Shown piece after piece: positions 25,401 to 34,350 of a DNA stretch of 64,000 nt (positions are counted from its first letter, which is position 1; every line of letters begins with the position of its first letter). The notes beneath the pieces were generated by a model that worked only from the letters and a program-made list of their open reading frames with translations, searched no databases and was not told the origin of the DNA. This DNA is from Membranipora membranacea. Its lineage: Eukaryota; Bryozoa; Gymnolaemata; Cheilostomatida; Membraniporidae. The position numbers and the translations under genes are program-made. Location: the NCBI GenBank assembly GCA_914767715.1, contig OU612068.1:33482001-33546000 (forward strand), given 5' to 3'.

Positions 25401-26784
25401 GGGTAGCTACAACAAACATGATTCTTGTGATGAACATTTTGTGTGGCAGACGTGCACGGCAGGACTCCAGCCCACAACTGCCACTGCCTGCTGACAGCCA
25501 TGAGACACCGAGAGACTACCGTGTGAGTGAGTGAAGTGCCCGACTGGGCTGTGATATTTACTTACGCCCATAGTGTACGAATAAAGCTGTGCCTATGCTA
25601 AACGTGTCTTGCATCTTTTCTTGATCCAGACAAAAGCAGCTAATCCATCTTTTGTATTCAGTAAACTCGTCTCCCTCATGTTTTGGCTTGTTAATGCGCA
25701 TGCTCCAAATTGTTGTCGTGTTGTCTAGTATCTTTTTGTATGCTGTGAGAAGACTTTGCTTAGTTAGCGACCCAAAGTGTAGGTAGCTGTAACAAAAAAG
25801 TATGTCAATTAAGGTCTGCTTATGGTTCAATAGTTGCCATTCCTAAACTGATAAACTGCGCAAGAAGATGGCAGAAATGATCTTGCAGTATATATGAATT
25901 TATGACAGACTACCAAAATGTATCTGTCCAGACATCAGAAGAATTTTTATGGATGGCCAGAATTGCCAGCTGATATATTATATAAATGCCCTCATTAAAC
26001 TTTCCTGAGAATTATCATCAAAGAATTGCACAGAATACAGGAACCCGACTTACTGTAGGTTACTTGAGGGGCACATACTGAGGTTATGTGTAACACACTC
26101 AAATATTACTGTGGTATCTAGTGCAACCGTCAGGGCTCTGCTCTCGGTCCAATCAGAAATGTTATTTACAGGTTCAGCGGGGTTGGTGCATGTTGTCTGT
26201 ATTGCTCCAAAAGCTATACACAAAAAGAAAGAAAATAATTACAGAATATGGATCTCAATTCAGAGGTCTACGTCATAACACACATCAAATTAATCACATT
26301 GGGTTAAGATGCACCTCACCTGACATTCAAACAAAGTATGGATAAATATACATATACATATTTTGTTTAATCGTAATATAATTATACATTCATCGTATAA
26401 ATGTATCTTAGTCAAACTTACATCCCCATTCATTTTCACTTGCGGTGGTATTATGAGGTAAGTCGCAGAGTGTCACGTTATCAAACGGCCAATCCACTAC
26501 TACCTCAGCTTCAACAAACATAGACTCAAAATCATCCGATGATCTGTTGGCTGTGAAGTCCGGGTGAACGAGAGGGGTATATGTTTCCGCTGATGATGTA
26601 TCTGTATATGTTTTTGTTGATGACGCATCAGTGTTATTGTTGTTGTTATGGGCAGTCTGAGGCGTTACATATTCTACAGTGTAACTTGTTACAATGATGA
26701 GACAAGCCAACAGCACGCTGTGATGTGAATGTGACTCCATGACGTATCAGTGTGCTGCTTCCTCAGCTTCCTTCAAGTTCTGGT
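3271..26784 (-). CDS. Class I cytokine receptor, gp130/IL6ST-like (complete gene, spliced)
   Basis: Exons in transcript order: 26422-26784 (ATG at 26738-26740), 26054-26213, 25566-25786, 24376-24493, 16051-16205, 15696-15766 (weak), 15243-15486, 13054-13235, 12684-12891, 12293-12399, 11553-11757, 10852-11060, 10476-10668, 10065-10264, 9282-9402, 8994-9038, 8309-8396, 7148-7214, 6743-6967, 6385-6540, then either 6050-6098, 5791-5880, 4951-5222 or 4210-4408, 3778-3941, 3271-3522. Phases agree at every junction and both versions close in frame (1234 or 1302 residues). Domain order is signal peptide, Ser/Thr/Asn-rich linker, Ig-like domain, FN3 cytokine-binding domains with a WSDNS version of WSxWS, three membrane-proximal FN3 domains, one transmembrane helix, juxtamembrane segment and acidic tyrosine-containing tail. 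In the family such receptors bind helical cytokines at the plasma membrane and signal through JAK/STAT. An in-frame TGA nine bases before the ATG supports the start. Ligand and orthology are not decided. Confidence 0.88.
4951..6098 (-). CDS. Receptor alternative tail A (three exons)
   Basis: Exons 6050-6098 (phase 0 to 1), 5791-5880 (1 to 1) and 4951-5222 (phase 1 to stop TGA at 4951-4953). They encode ELEADAFFDDGPSVS, then CLRDLSGDPACDRGKLSLSD, then a longer part with NSYLQVDRISQGDD and a basic end. The last exon runs to its own stop and I see no usable donor close to its end, so this reads as a complete terminal set. YLQV is a pY-x-x-V motif of the kind bound by SHP2/SOCS3 in gp130; that role is inference. 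Confidence 0.7.
5487..5621. repeat. Perfect 117-bp palindrome flanked by 9-bp direct repeat
   Basis: Bases 5496-5612 form a perfect inverted repeat: two 55-base arms around a 7-base loop (ACTTTCT). It is bounded on each side by the direct repeat GCACACCAG (5487-5495 and 5613-5621). It lies in the intron between the last two exons of receptor tail A. The 9-bp duplication suggests insertion of a foldback element. Confidence 0.9.
6385..6967 (-). CDS. Receptor exons 19-20: constitutive cytoplasmic tail
   Basis: Exons 6743-6967 (75 codons) and 6385-6540 (52 codons), both phase 0 at each end with clean GTATG donors. The first opens with an acidic stretch (PEELSDDEGSEVGEDDFF), then FLTYPSS, then a Glu/Arg/Gln-rich, probably helical segment (EIKARQEARLLQHEDLERQH), which could serve as box 2. 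The second has tyrosines in SDYWTA, SAYKRA and AAYQES contexts. These would be shared by both tail versions. The phase-0 end fits either of the two exons that can follow. Confidence 0.75.
7148..9038 (-). CDS. Receptor exons 16-18: stalk, transmembrane helix, juxtamembrane segment
   Basis: Exon 8994-9038 is a 15-codon stalk (APPALAVSEITNEN). Exon 8309-8396 encodes the helix, a run of Ile/Val/Leu/Ala of about 23 residues from AIIAIIVAVIG to VVCYI, flanked by DKK outside and RR inside. Exon 7148-7214 encodes KQRNAKKIIVGVIQPVLDGT: a basic stop-transfer stretch then I-x-V-x-x-x-x-P, which is where family members carry the proline-containing box 1 that binds JAK. The box 1 match is loose (one proline, not P-x-P). 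Phases run 1-1, 1-2, 2-0. Confidence 0.8.
9282..12399 (-). CDS. Receptor exons 10-15: three membrane-proximal FN3 domains
   Basis: Exons 12293-12399, 11553-11757, 10852-11060, 10476-10668, 10065-10264 and 9282-9402 encode residues about 560-904, two exons per domain. Phase-1 introns separate the domains and phase-0 introns fall inside them. Telling parts are LPSKGPAVNINAF then VTVYWK; DTSLTVAGINDVGLGKPT, an FN3 F-G strand pattern; VTYTIYWCKLLDNNAC with a later WAPC; and IGFKFDYYNSS. This three-domain stalk is the arrangement of gp130 D4-D6. Several Cys residues suggest intradomain disulphides. Confidence 0.8.
9612..9950. repeat. Minisatellite, 21-bp unit, about 16 copies
   Basis: Near-identical head-to-tail units beginning ACAGGGACTACCACTCAGG, varying mainly as CAGGGG or CAAGGG. 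Because 21 is a multiple of three it yields an open frame of SGSPCPL heptads on the minus strand. That frame is in a receptor intron and is not a protein. Confidence 0.95.
12684..13235 (-). CDS. Receptor exons 8-9: FN3 domain with WSxWS-like motif
   Basis: Exons 13054-13235 (GTAAGT donor) and 12684-12891 (GTATGT donor) encode residues about 430-559. The first has DRVNITWTMTSIPAHKRIQV, an FN3 B-C strand pattern; the second ends in GNSQGVWSDNSTLTLQT. The WSDNS near residue 546 sits exactly where WSxWS belongs, at the end of the second half of the cytokine-binding module. The final Trp-Ser is lost, a change also met in divergent receptors. It corresponds to gp130 D3. Confidence 0.82.
13609..13795. 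repeat. Minisatellite, 26-bp unit, about 7 copies
   Basis: Units contain GTCACACGCCCTTAATGG followed by a GTGGTGTAA-like end, with some shortened copies (CACACGCCACAA). Intron of the receptor. Confidence 0.85.
14283..14779. mobile_element. 497-bp foldback element with long terminal inverted repeats
   Basis: Left arm from 14283 (GACAGTTTTCTGAG) and right arm ending 14779 (CTCAGAAACTGTC) are inverted copies of roughly 150 bp with some mismatches. They include a shared GGAGAGAGGACAACTCCGAA-type segment and an AACCCACGCCGCAT segment. Both outer ends abut TATA, consistent with a TA or TATA target duplication. No transposase is encoded, so it is a MITE. It lies in a receptor intron. Confidence 0.75.
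15243..15766 (-). CDS. Receptor exons 6-7: extra D2-like domain (first exon uncertain)
   Basis: Exon 15243-15486 is well supported at its 3' end (GTAAAT donor, phase 1). It encodes PDLPTVAYIMHAYYDF then LLYRTWRCEKVNN and GKYAINITGTNVYGEY. This resembles the second half of the preceding domain (LLYKCDSQSS..., NFSIFIRGNNYFG), so a domain duplication is likely. Its acceptor (CTAG at 15487-15490) is phase 0 while the previous exon ends in phase 1, so a linking exon is needed. The best candidate is 15696-15766: good CAG acceptor, frame open, adds TGPAFISNILSCPMYCL, 71 bp giving the right phase. Its GTTATT donor is poor, so that exon may be wrong. Confidence 0.55.
16051..24493 (-). CDS. Receptor exons 4-5: first cytokine-binding FN3 domain (D2 type)
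   Basis: Exon 24376-24493 encodes APQNVSGFRCEVHNFSEAHC followed by RWD. This is the C-x9-C-x-W signature of the N-terminal cytokine-receptor homology domain. Exon 16051-16205 continues with LYKCDSQSSSKC, the second disulphide pair, and RRNFSIFIRGNNYFG, like the F/G strands of the domain. The split is phase 2 to phase 2 across an 8.2-kb intron, and the domain ends in phase 1, both usual for this family. The four-cysteine pattern is what places the gene in class I cytokine receptors. Confidence 0.85.
17107..17213. repeat. Microsatellite, 8-bp unit GAGATGGA, about 13 copies
   Basis: Pure purine-plus-T array on the plus strand, perfect over most of its length. Located in the large receptor intron. 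Confidence 0.95.
19297..19326. repeat. Palindrome family, copy 1 (30 bp)
   Basis: CACAGAGTAAGGATA then TATCCATACTCTGTG. Same half-site as 44352-44379. Preceded within 25 bp by CTATCATGC, a sequence also found just before the copy at 21343. Confidence 0.75.
20320..20374. repeat. Short hairpin, arms of about 22 bp
   Basis: GAAGATGG...ATACACTGACAG is followed after nine bases by CTGTCAGTGTAT...CCATCTTC, with two mismatched positions in the arms. It is in the large receptor intron. Confidence 0.7.
21343..21370. repeat. Palindrome family, copy 2 (28 bp)
   Basis: CACAGTGTAAGGAT then ATCCTTACTCTGTG, one mismatched pair. CTATCATGC lies 4 bases upstream, as near copy 1. Confidence 0.8.
21744..22167. 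repeat. Minisatellite, 31-bp unit, about 13 copies, with variant end
   Basis: Units start GTATCTGGGACGGAGATAGG and end AGACCTATAAA. The last three are a longer variant with GTTGGACTTCTGGGA. Single-base changes (GATATG for GATAGG; CTTGGA for CTGGGA) mark individual units. Receptor intron. Confidence 0.93.
25566..26213 (-). CDS. Receptor exons 2-3: N-terminal Ig-like domain
   Basis: Exons 26054-26213 and 25566-25786 (phase 1 in, 2 across the intron, 1 out, with GTAAGT donors) encode residues about 107-233. Exon 2 carries TVIFECVTHN, a typical Ig B-strand cysteine context. Exon 3 carries TTTIWSMRINKPK, like the C-strand tryptophan, and later WISCFCLDQ, like the F-strand cysteine. Position directly before the cytokine-binding domain matches the D1 Ig domain of gp130. 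In gp130 this domain contacts a second ligand molecule in the signalling complex; whether that holds here is inference. Confidence 0.75.
26422..26784 (-). CDS. Receptor exon 1: 5' UTR end, signal peptide, Ser/Thr/Asn-rich linker
   Basis: The exon follows a pyrimidine-rich acceptor ending CAG at 26785-26787, so an untranslated first exon lies further upstream. The reading frame starts at 26740 with a hydrophobic signal-peptide core (LLACLIIVTSYTV, residues about 10-22). A low-complexity stretch follows (five Asn in a row, then repeated T-Y-T, S-S-A/T-x-T-Y-T motifs), likely O-glycosylated. The exon ends at a GTAAGT donor in phase 1 after residue 106. N-x-S/T sequons (for example NRSS, NVT, NTT) suit an extracellular segment. 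Confidence 0.82.
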
Positions 26785-27711
26785 CTGTAAGAGAAAAACA
26801 AAGAAGATTTTGTTAGAGATAGATATAAGCTCCACCAACGTTTAAGGGAAAAGCAGGTTCATGTGATATTCGGGTTCAGACTGCTACATGGAGCATCCAC
26901 TCCTAAATCATATAACGCAGAACCCTTACACCTTACATAAATGAATGAGTTCTTTAGCACATAGTAACTATGACACAAAGAAACTGGAATATTTAACCAT
27001 TTTCGCTGACAAGTTATGATAATTTGAGGAGATTTATGACACCACCAGAGTTAAGTTATAGGAATAATATTTATGTATGTGTATCAGTTTACAGGCAGGT
27101 TACCACAATCAGCTTTTCCTTAGGTAACGAAATATCCATAGGGCCTATACATATATGATTATATTGTAATGACGATACAAAAAGATTTATACCAGAAATA
27201 GTATGAGTTTTCTTATAGATTGGTATACATTGAAACCAGTCACCATGACATATAGTGGTAGCTGTATTATAAGGAGGTAGAGAGACAGCACCTGGTATAT
27301 TTGGTTAGAGAACGGACCACTGGCAGACATGGTTATCGAGCCGTACTGAGATCATCAGTGTTATTCAGTGTTTTTACTGGCTAGCAGGTCAATATGTTTG
27401 GTAATAGTGGTTAGTTTGATGTATATTAGGATTTCATGAAACAAAGGTTTAATTATAAATTATGGCAAGTTGATAGCTACTACAGTAATGTAAAAGTAAG
27501 TTTTGGCAGTGAAAGTTAATTAACATAAATTAAACTATATTATTGAAGTGAAGGTTGATAGACATATATTCGTCTAACTGACAGATCTAAAGTGCCATCT
27601 AACCCTCAATTCCTTGGAGATGGCCTAGAACCACACATATATTGAGGGATAGGTAATTTGTACTATTAATATTGATGGTGGCACCGGCAGGATGAAACAA
27701 CCTGATCCACA

Positions 27712-27785
27712 CCTTGTCACGGGCGGCCACCGGTTTTTGTTTTTTGTAAAACCAAAAAACAAAAACCGGTGGCCACGTGACAAGG
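27712..27785. mobile_element. Short hairpin element, copy 1
   Basis: CCTTGTCACGGGCGGCCACC then GGTTTTTG is mirrored by CAAAAACCGGTGGCCACGTG then ACAAGG around a TAAAAC loop, with small arm differences. A related hairpin with the same outer sequence type and GGCCAC core occurs at 33699-33764. It lies 11 bp from MITE copy 1. Confidence 0.75.
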
Positions 27786-27796
27786 CTATCCTGATC

Positions 27797-28048
27797 CTGG
27801 GGGGGTCTTTCAATTAGAAACAGCAAAAATCGCAATCTGATCGCTCACTCAGTGAGCGAGCGATACCTGCTAGGGTTCTCGCTTTCAGATCGCTCAGTCA
27901 CTTGATTGAACTATATACATTCTGAGTGAGCGATCTGAGAGCGATTTTGTCTAATTGAAAGACCAAGTGAGTGATCATTTTGAGCGATGTGATAGTGATA
28001 ACTTGCTTTGGTAAAGGATCGCTCTTCCTCATTGAAAGACCCCCCTGG
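27797..28048 (-). mobile_element. MITE family A, copy 1 (about 252 bp)
   Basis: Starts CTGGGGGGGTCTTTCAATTA and ends TTGAAAGACCCCCCTGG, imperfect terminal inverted repeats. Interior has GATCGCTCACTCAGTGAGCG and GAGCGATCTGAGAGCGA motifs. It is inverted relative to copies 2 and 3. There is no coding capacity. Confidence 0.85.
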
Positions 28049-28367
28049 TTGCTATGGAGTGGTTTAGTACATAACATATTTTGTTTCGTACTGGTCCCAT
28101 GTTTCAGAGTGTTATTGACTACTTAACATGATGAGATTAATCCATTTATTTTCTCAACTCACTCTTATGACCTGTTTCAATGGCTGACCCTTACAATCGA
28201 AAAAAAAATCAAGAATGCTGTCATTGATACTTATATATATATATAATCTTTATTACTGAACCAATGATCATCTTCTAAAAATTAGAGGCGACCTTTAGAG
28301 GTTTCATCACAATATAAGTAAGGAAGGCAACCTGGGCATGAAAATAAAAACAGAAAAAAATTAATTC

Positions 28368-28982
28368 TTAGACTTTATAATTTACACATCCGGCATTGCT
28401 GTAACGCATGAGTAAAGTGTTGCCTCTCAATTCAGTTCGTGAGCTGGTGTTGAGGCGCGTTGTATGTCTACTAGGTCTGCGAGCACTCGGTTGAGGTAGT
28501 AAATGATGCAGGCAGTGCCCAGGTGTCTTGATCTTGTCGATTTGTTGATGGCACATAGAGTCAATGTATTCGTCTAGTGGTATGATGTTTAGCAGGGCTG
28601 TCCTTTCGCTATACTCGTCTGGGGCTATAATTTTCAGTGAGAGTTTTTCCAGCTGGATTACTCGTTTCTTCTGATGGTCGGTCATCATGCAGAACCAGGC
28701 TACGCTTCCATATGTCATACGAGGCCGTATACATGTAAGGTAGAACCTCATGAGTAACCGCTGAGGTACGCCAGAGCGTTTGAGGTTAAGAAGGGTATAG
28801 GTTAGCGGTCTGAAGTTCTTCAGGATCGAGTCGACATGGTCTTCGAAAGACAGATGCTGATCGATAGTGATTCCTAGAAATCTAGTCTTGGATGTCATCC
28901 TCGACTTGCGGAAACTAACTGCAGTCAACCTGATTGTTTCCCTTTCGCATTCAAACCACCAAGGACGGTCCTTTGTAAACAC
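28368..28982 (-). pseudogene. 5'-truncated LINE, reverse transcriptase C-terminal fragment
   Basis: Open frame of about 204 codons with FLGITIDQHLSFEDHVDSIL, the conserved block after the RT palm of non-LTR retrotransposons. It continues with RPLTYTLLNLKRSGVPQRLL, then CIRPRMTYGSVAW and IQLEKLSLKII. The catalytic YADD part and the endonuclease are missing, so this is a dead 5'-truncated insertion. The clade (jockey, CR1 or RTE-like) cannot be set from this piece. Confidence 0.85.
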
Positions 28983-29439
28983 ACTACAGGCTTACGGATC
29001 TAGTTTGTACATTTAAAATGGATTCGATGTGCAATAATGACATACTTAAGGTTATGATAGATATGGATATATAACTTTTTGGTAAAATTGATTGTTTAGA
29101 TTAGGAGTTATCTTAGTATACTAAAGGGTGAGACAACTTTAGTTTCACTAGCTTAGTTAACTGTATCGTTTTTGATATTTTTGGTATTCATAATTCCAAC
29201 CAAGGAGTAATAGTGTTACTACTTGTTCCAACTGAGCATGTGACCAGATTACTCTTTGCCAAAACTTTATGGCCAAGGATAAACACACGTGACTTCCAAA
29301 TCCAATTCCTGACACAACAAAACTGCAGGTGTCGGGTCTAACTGCAGAGTGAACAGGACAGTTAGTAATAGTATATTCATTTTGGGATATTGGCATGACA
29401 GGCACTATATATACCTTCAGCCTTGTAATCATTGACAAT

Positions 29440-29645
29440 GTTATGCAAGCGTTTGAGGTCCTGGGTTCGAATCCCGCTGCGGTCTACTGACTACTGGGCT
29501 CATGACTCATGACGCCCCAGGTGTGCTCCGACCTGCCTGCAAACTGAGAGCAACTTGTCGCCGAATACGGCGGCCACGCCCTTAAGGCACTGATATTTCT
29601 CAATGCTCGGACAGAGACAACACGATTTTAACCCACACCCACATT
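29440..29645 (+). mobile_element. tRNA-derived SINE, copy 1 (5'-truncated)
   Basis: Begins inside the tRNA-like head; the pol III B box GGGTTCGAATCC is present at 29462-29473. The body shares long stretches with the copy at 35580: TCTACTGACTACTGGGC, GCCCCAG, TGTGCTCCG, GCAAACTGAGAGCAACT, GGCGGCCAC-like. Confidence 0.8.
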
Positions 29646-31674
29646 TATAATATTAAATGGAGAGATCAGTTCTGATTAACCAAGTTAAGTACTTGGTAGT
29701 ACATTATGAATTTAATTCTCAAATTAACCTCATAAATTAATCTCCTGTGGTGCAATTTCAAAGTTAAACTGAGTTGGATCAAAACCGTTGCAGATACAAA
29801 GTTCCATGATGATTTATAATTCAAATGACTATAAAATATGTGAATCAAAAATCTCGTTTGGATTTTTTAAAATTCCTTTGGCTTTGGCTAGAGCTTTGAA
29901 TGACGGATTGAGAAAAGGTAGAAAATGCCATCACTCATATTATTATGATTTACTGCATGTGATATATGTAAGCGAATAAATCAATCTCAGTGGTTTGTGG
30001 TCTGATGCAAATTTCACATAAAGAATTTTTAAAGAGAATTTACTTACATGGCTAAACACAAGAACCAGCGGCAAGGATGATCAGAGTGTGCCAGTTCAAC
30101 TTAACACTGAGCTGTCTCATTGTGTTACAGATCATAAACATAGGCCCCAAAAAGTAGTCGGGACCAGCCTGCATGCTAAGACACATTTATATGAGGTTGA
30201 GCTCATAATAGGGCGCTGGCAAAATGCTATGTCTTCATCGACTTACTGTCGGCGAAATATGCGTCACCCAGCTGAAAAGTCTATCAGATAGTTTTATCCT
30301 ACTGTGCTGACATTAACAAATGATAGGGCCATTTGTAAACAGTAATTTTATCTCGCAGCACTTCCCATGCTACAGAAAACCTAATAATATCATTGATAAA
30401 GCCATCAAATTTTAATTAAATCCACAGTTTGTATTGATCAGGTCAAAATCAAACCATGGTAGTTCCAAGAAATGGCAATCCATATCCTATTTGAAGGTGA
30501 CTTACGAGCCAACACATGTTTGATAATAATATACAGACAGCCGTTCACTCTGACTGTCAATCAGGAACTCACTACGCAACAGTCCCAACGGCACCTCCCC
30601 TCAGCCACATCCCCTTTCAAGCAATAAAAGTTTGAGCTGAATTTTGACAAAAAAACTGGCAAAGTAATTAGGTTTGTTTTAACACTTGCAGTGAGTACAA
30701 ACTCATAAAATTATTATTGTATCTACTTATACATCATGTCATTACCAGTACTGTTAGCTCAATGATTTTTTGAAAATTCCTTGATGCCTTTTGCCTCCTT
30801 AGATTATAATGCTGGTATGGTGTTTAGTATTAGACGTGACATGATGTTTTAATCAAAAGACCATCTGTTGTAGTATTGCAGACTCAGGATAGAGAGGAGA
30901 TAGCAGGTTTAGGGTATTTTGATGGTATGTTCTCATATTTAGAGCTCAAAAACCAATTGAGTGTGAAGACGGAACCAAACTGCATACTGTAGTCAGTGTG
31001 TTGCATCAATATTTCAACACCACTATGAAAATTATGGCACAGCTCCAATTGGCCACAACAGGCATATTTAACACCTTGTCTATTGGGTAGTGGTTAGGCT
31101 GAGCCTCCCAGCCCACAACAAGGTTGTTTCAGTCATTCTCACCACAAAGTGCCATTCCTGTGAGTTTTATTGCCCGGACTAAGGGAGCTAAGGGAGCAGG
31201 AGGGGCTTGACTTGGGTGGATACCTCTAACATCAATGGGCTGATGAGAATAATCTGCCAAGATTGGTTGCTCATAGAGTCGGACAAGAGTCCATCTCTAG
31301 CATGAATAACAGAAACAAACACAGACACAAGACATGACAGCAAATTGAAAAAAGAAATCCATTTGAAATACAGGGCGATCATGTATCCGGGTCAGCAGCT
31401 ATGAGGTGATGATAGGGGCTGGAGCTGATCTTGTTAGACAGGCACATAAATCCTGCATCCTTACCACATACCGATAAGGAGTATCGGGGGGGGGGGGGGG
31501 GGATAGGAGGTGAAAAACTATGCAGTGTTGTGACATTATCGTGTCATATCGCAACATTGAGACTTCAAAATGTACACCACAGAATGTTCAAACTGAACAG
31601 ATCAAGTTTCTCACATTGCAATCAAAAGCTGAGCCTGAGCCAAGTCACAAGGCAGAGGTAAGCATAAGAAGAGA

Positions 31675-31785
31675 CCGGTGTTACCAGGGACCTACTCCCT
31701 GGTGTAACCAGGGACCTACTACCTGGTGTAACCAGGGACCTACTACCTGGTGTAACCAGGGACCTACTACCTGGTGTAACCAGCG
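31675..31785. repeat. Minisatellite, 24-bp unit, about 4-5 copies
   Basis: Units ACCAGGGACCTACTACCTGG plus TGTA, each unit itself an imperfect palindrome. It produces repeated SLVTPGSR on one strand and WCNQGPTT on the other, neither a real protein. Confidence 0.9.
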
Positions 31786-33698
31786 GCCAAAAACTAGCTC
31801 CACATTTCATGCCACCCATTTTTAAACAACCTAAGTCCATGCAACGCATCTGCTCCATCGATGCTACAGAAAACAAATTGCTATCAGGGACTGTCTCACA
31901 GACAGGTCAATAATTTATCATACAACTTGAATTTTTTTGCTATAAATCACATAACTTGACACAGCTAAAATCGACCTGTACCCATACCCATAACTGTTGC
32001 AACATAACACCAATGTAAATAAAAGGTAATTTTACCAAATGTAATGGAGAGTGGGCAAACCATTATTCAGGGACCAAAGAGCCCACCCCCTCCCGAGATC
32101 TAGCTACCTCCCGATAACCTGAACCCAGCAGACCTGGAGGAATGTTTTCAGGTCTTACGGCCAAAATAACAGCTATAAAAATTATTTGTGTGCTCCATTT
32201 AGCACACAACTATGTGCCAACGAATATTATAAATCATATAAAAAAACGACCCCAAGATCAAGGGTAGTAGCAAAAAAGGGTATAATATACATATATATAT
32301 TATTATAGCAAAAAAGATTGCTGCCGGAAAATCAGATCGGATTCAACTCAACTTCGACTCAACTCAATCCCTTGCCAGTGGAGTGATGGACCGCGGTAGA
32401 TTCAGTCATAACACCATACTTTACGTATAGTACCCAGCTTTCCCAGCACCATTCATGGCACAGCAAAGCTAGCCTTGATAAGGCCCGACTGCCAACTATT
32501 CTTAGATACTACATGTCATAGGTTTACCACACAAGATGAGGGTAACATGTATATACTGGGTGACCTATACAAAGCTGTGAGGACAATAACAGGAAAACAC
32601 CATTGGATCATCATAGTATTTTTTAATGGTGTTCAACTGTCTTCTACACAAATGTCATCTCTTAGGCCTAGCTGAATAAATCTGTCAGAAGAATGGGAAA
32701 AAACCAGAGACAGTTTTAGCATCCTGCAAGCTCGCTTTAGCATTGCTTCTTTGTTGGTACACCTGTCAAGCTTGAGGTCTTGAACCAAACTTCTTTAGGG
32801 TATTCACCTCAGCCCTTAAAATTATATAAACAGAGAACCCAAGCTAATCCTTGAATTTTTACATACCCTCGATATGGTTTGGTATGGTGATGTAAATGAC
32901 GGCTGCCCCAAAACCCAATCATAAAGAAAGCCCCAGGGATCGAGAGCACTGGACAACCTATGGTTGGAGCTATAATGGCATTTAAATTGACTAATTTTAT
33001 GGTGATGAAATCCTATGAGGATAATTTACTATCAAGGCCTTGCAATATAAAAAATGAGGGCCCATTCCGGGTAGCACCAAGATGCGTAAACATTTCTATG
33101 ATAACGAAGTTCATGTTTGAAAACTATTTCACACACGCTATATTTAGTTGGCGTTTGAACATAATGTGCCTAGCCAGGTGACCGACCTCTTATCTCAGTC
33201 ACCTATCCTAAGCGAGTATGGTACCGTCCTGTTCAGGCCAAAGATGCACTCATTTTTAATCTGGGACTTAAAATTTTTTCCTCCAATTCGCTGCCATGTT
33301 TTGGATAATTTATCATAAATCCTCGATGAGCTCATATTATAGTTTTTATGTAATGTAATATAACGACATCTGCAAACCCCCAAGATGTAGACACCTATAT
33401 GTTTCTAAATCATTTCATTGTAATTTTGGGGGGGGGGCTTTAGCATCTCTAAAGTGATTTAAAAACCTTATTGAATACAATAGGATACATTCCGTCAGCT
33501 TATTTATGTATTTTGCGGACCTGCCGTTGTCAGACCGCAATTTTGACAAAACTCTACGCTCTACCATCATCAACAGATCTCAAAAATAAACTATTTCGCA
33601 ATAATATGTTGATCCCTCTTATGCATGTGCCCTTCTAAGGTAGAGTTATAGTCAATGTGAGCTACCAGAAACCAGGTAGCTGGTCATATTTCAAAAGT

Positions 33699-33764
33699 CT
33701 TGTTCACGCGGCCACGGGTTTTGGTCAAACCAAAAAAACCAAAACCCGTGGCCGCGTGAACAAG
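33699..33764. mobile_element. Short hairpin element, copy 2
   Basis: CTTGTTCACGCGGCCACGGG then TTTTGGT is answered by ACCAAAACCCGTGGCCGCGT then GAACAAG: a perfect arm of about 27 bp with a short A-rich loop. Related to the hairpin at 27712-27785. Confidence 0.8.
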
Positions 33765-34324
33765 GCTAACATTTCAGTGGTAGAGCTGTACATGTTTGTA
33801 ACCAAGGCTAGGCCATGAACGTTAAACTCAAATAGCCAAATAGAGCACTACTCCAATACGATTATCCTATTACAAGCAAAAGTTTACTACCACGATTGAT
33901 AAAAGCTACACTAGCAGAAGCAGATAATTCTACTTACCCCATATAGATAGTCAGCTTCTTCAGAATTATAGTCCAGTCAGTGCCAGTTGGTTTTTACACA
34001 CTCTATCCTGACATAGGCTGTATTGAAATGAAGTGTACTTGTTTGTGAAATTTTATGGTCTTATCTACAGTTTTCACACAAGTACTGATAAGAAAATTGA
34101 GTTAACTGCTTTACAATGCAGCATGTACTGTAGGAGCATGTATTGTAGCTGTATTTGATTTTTGCAAACACGTTGTTATATCCTTCTAAACAAGCTATCG
34201 CACACGTAGGTTTTTACTCAACTAATACCAGATCCACTTTCTTCTTGGAACTGATGCAGAGATTATCAAGTGAACTGTAACGCTGAGGATGCTCGCTGAT
34301 TGGACAAACAACTCGGTGTCCTAA

Positions 34325-34350
34325 CAGAGACTATAGATCTATAGTCTCTG
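34325..34350. repeat. Perfect 26-bp palindrome
   Basis: CAGAGACTATAGA followed directly by its reverse complement, centred on AGATCT. No gene nearby explains it. Confidence 0.8.

Noticed and set aside
31520-31876. Repetitive open frames (WCNQGPTT / SLVTPGSR) on both strands
   Set aside because: 24-bp minisatellite translated in two directions; no gene context.
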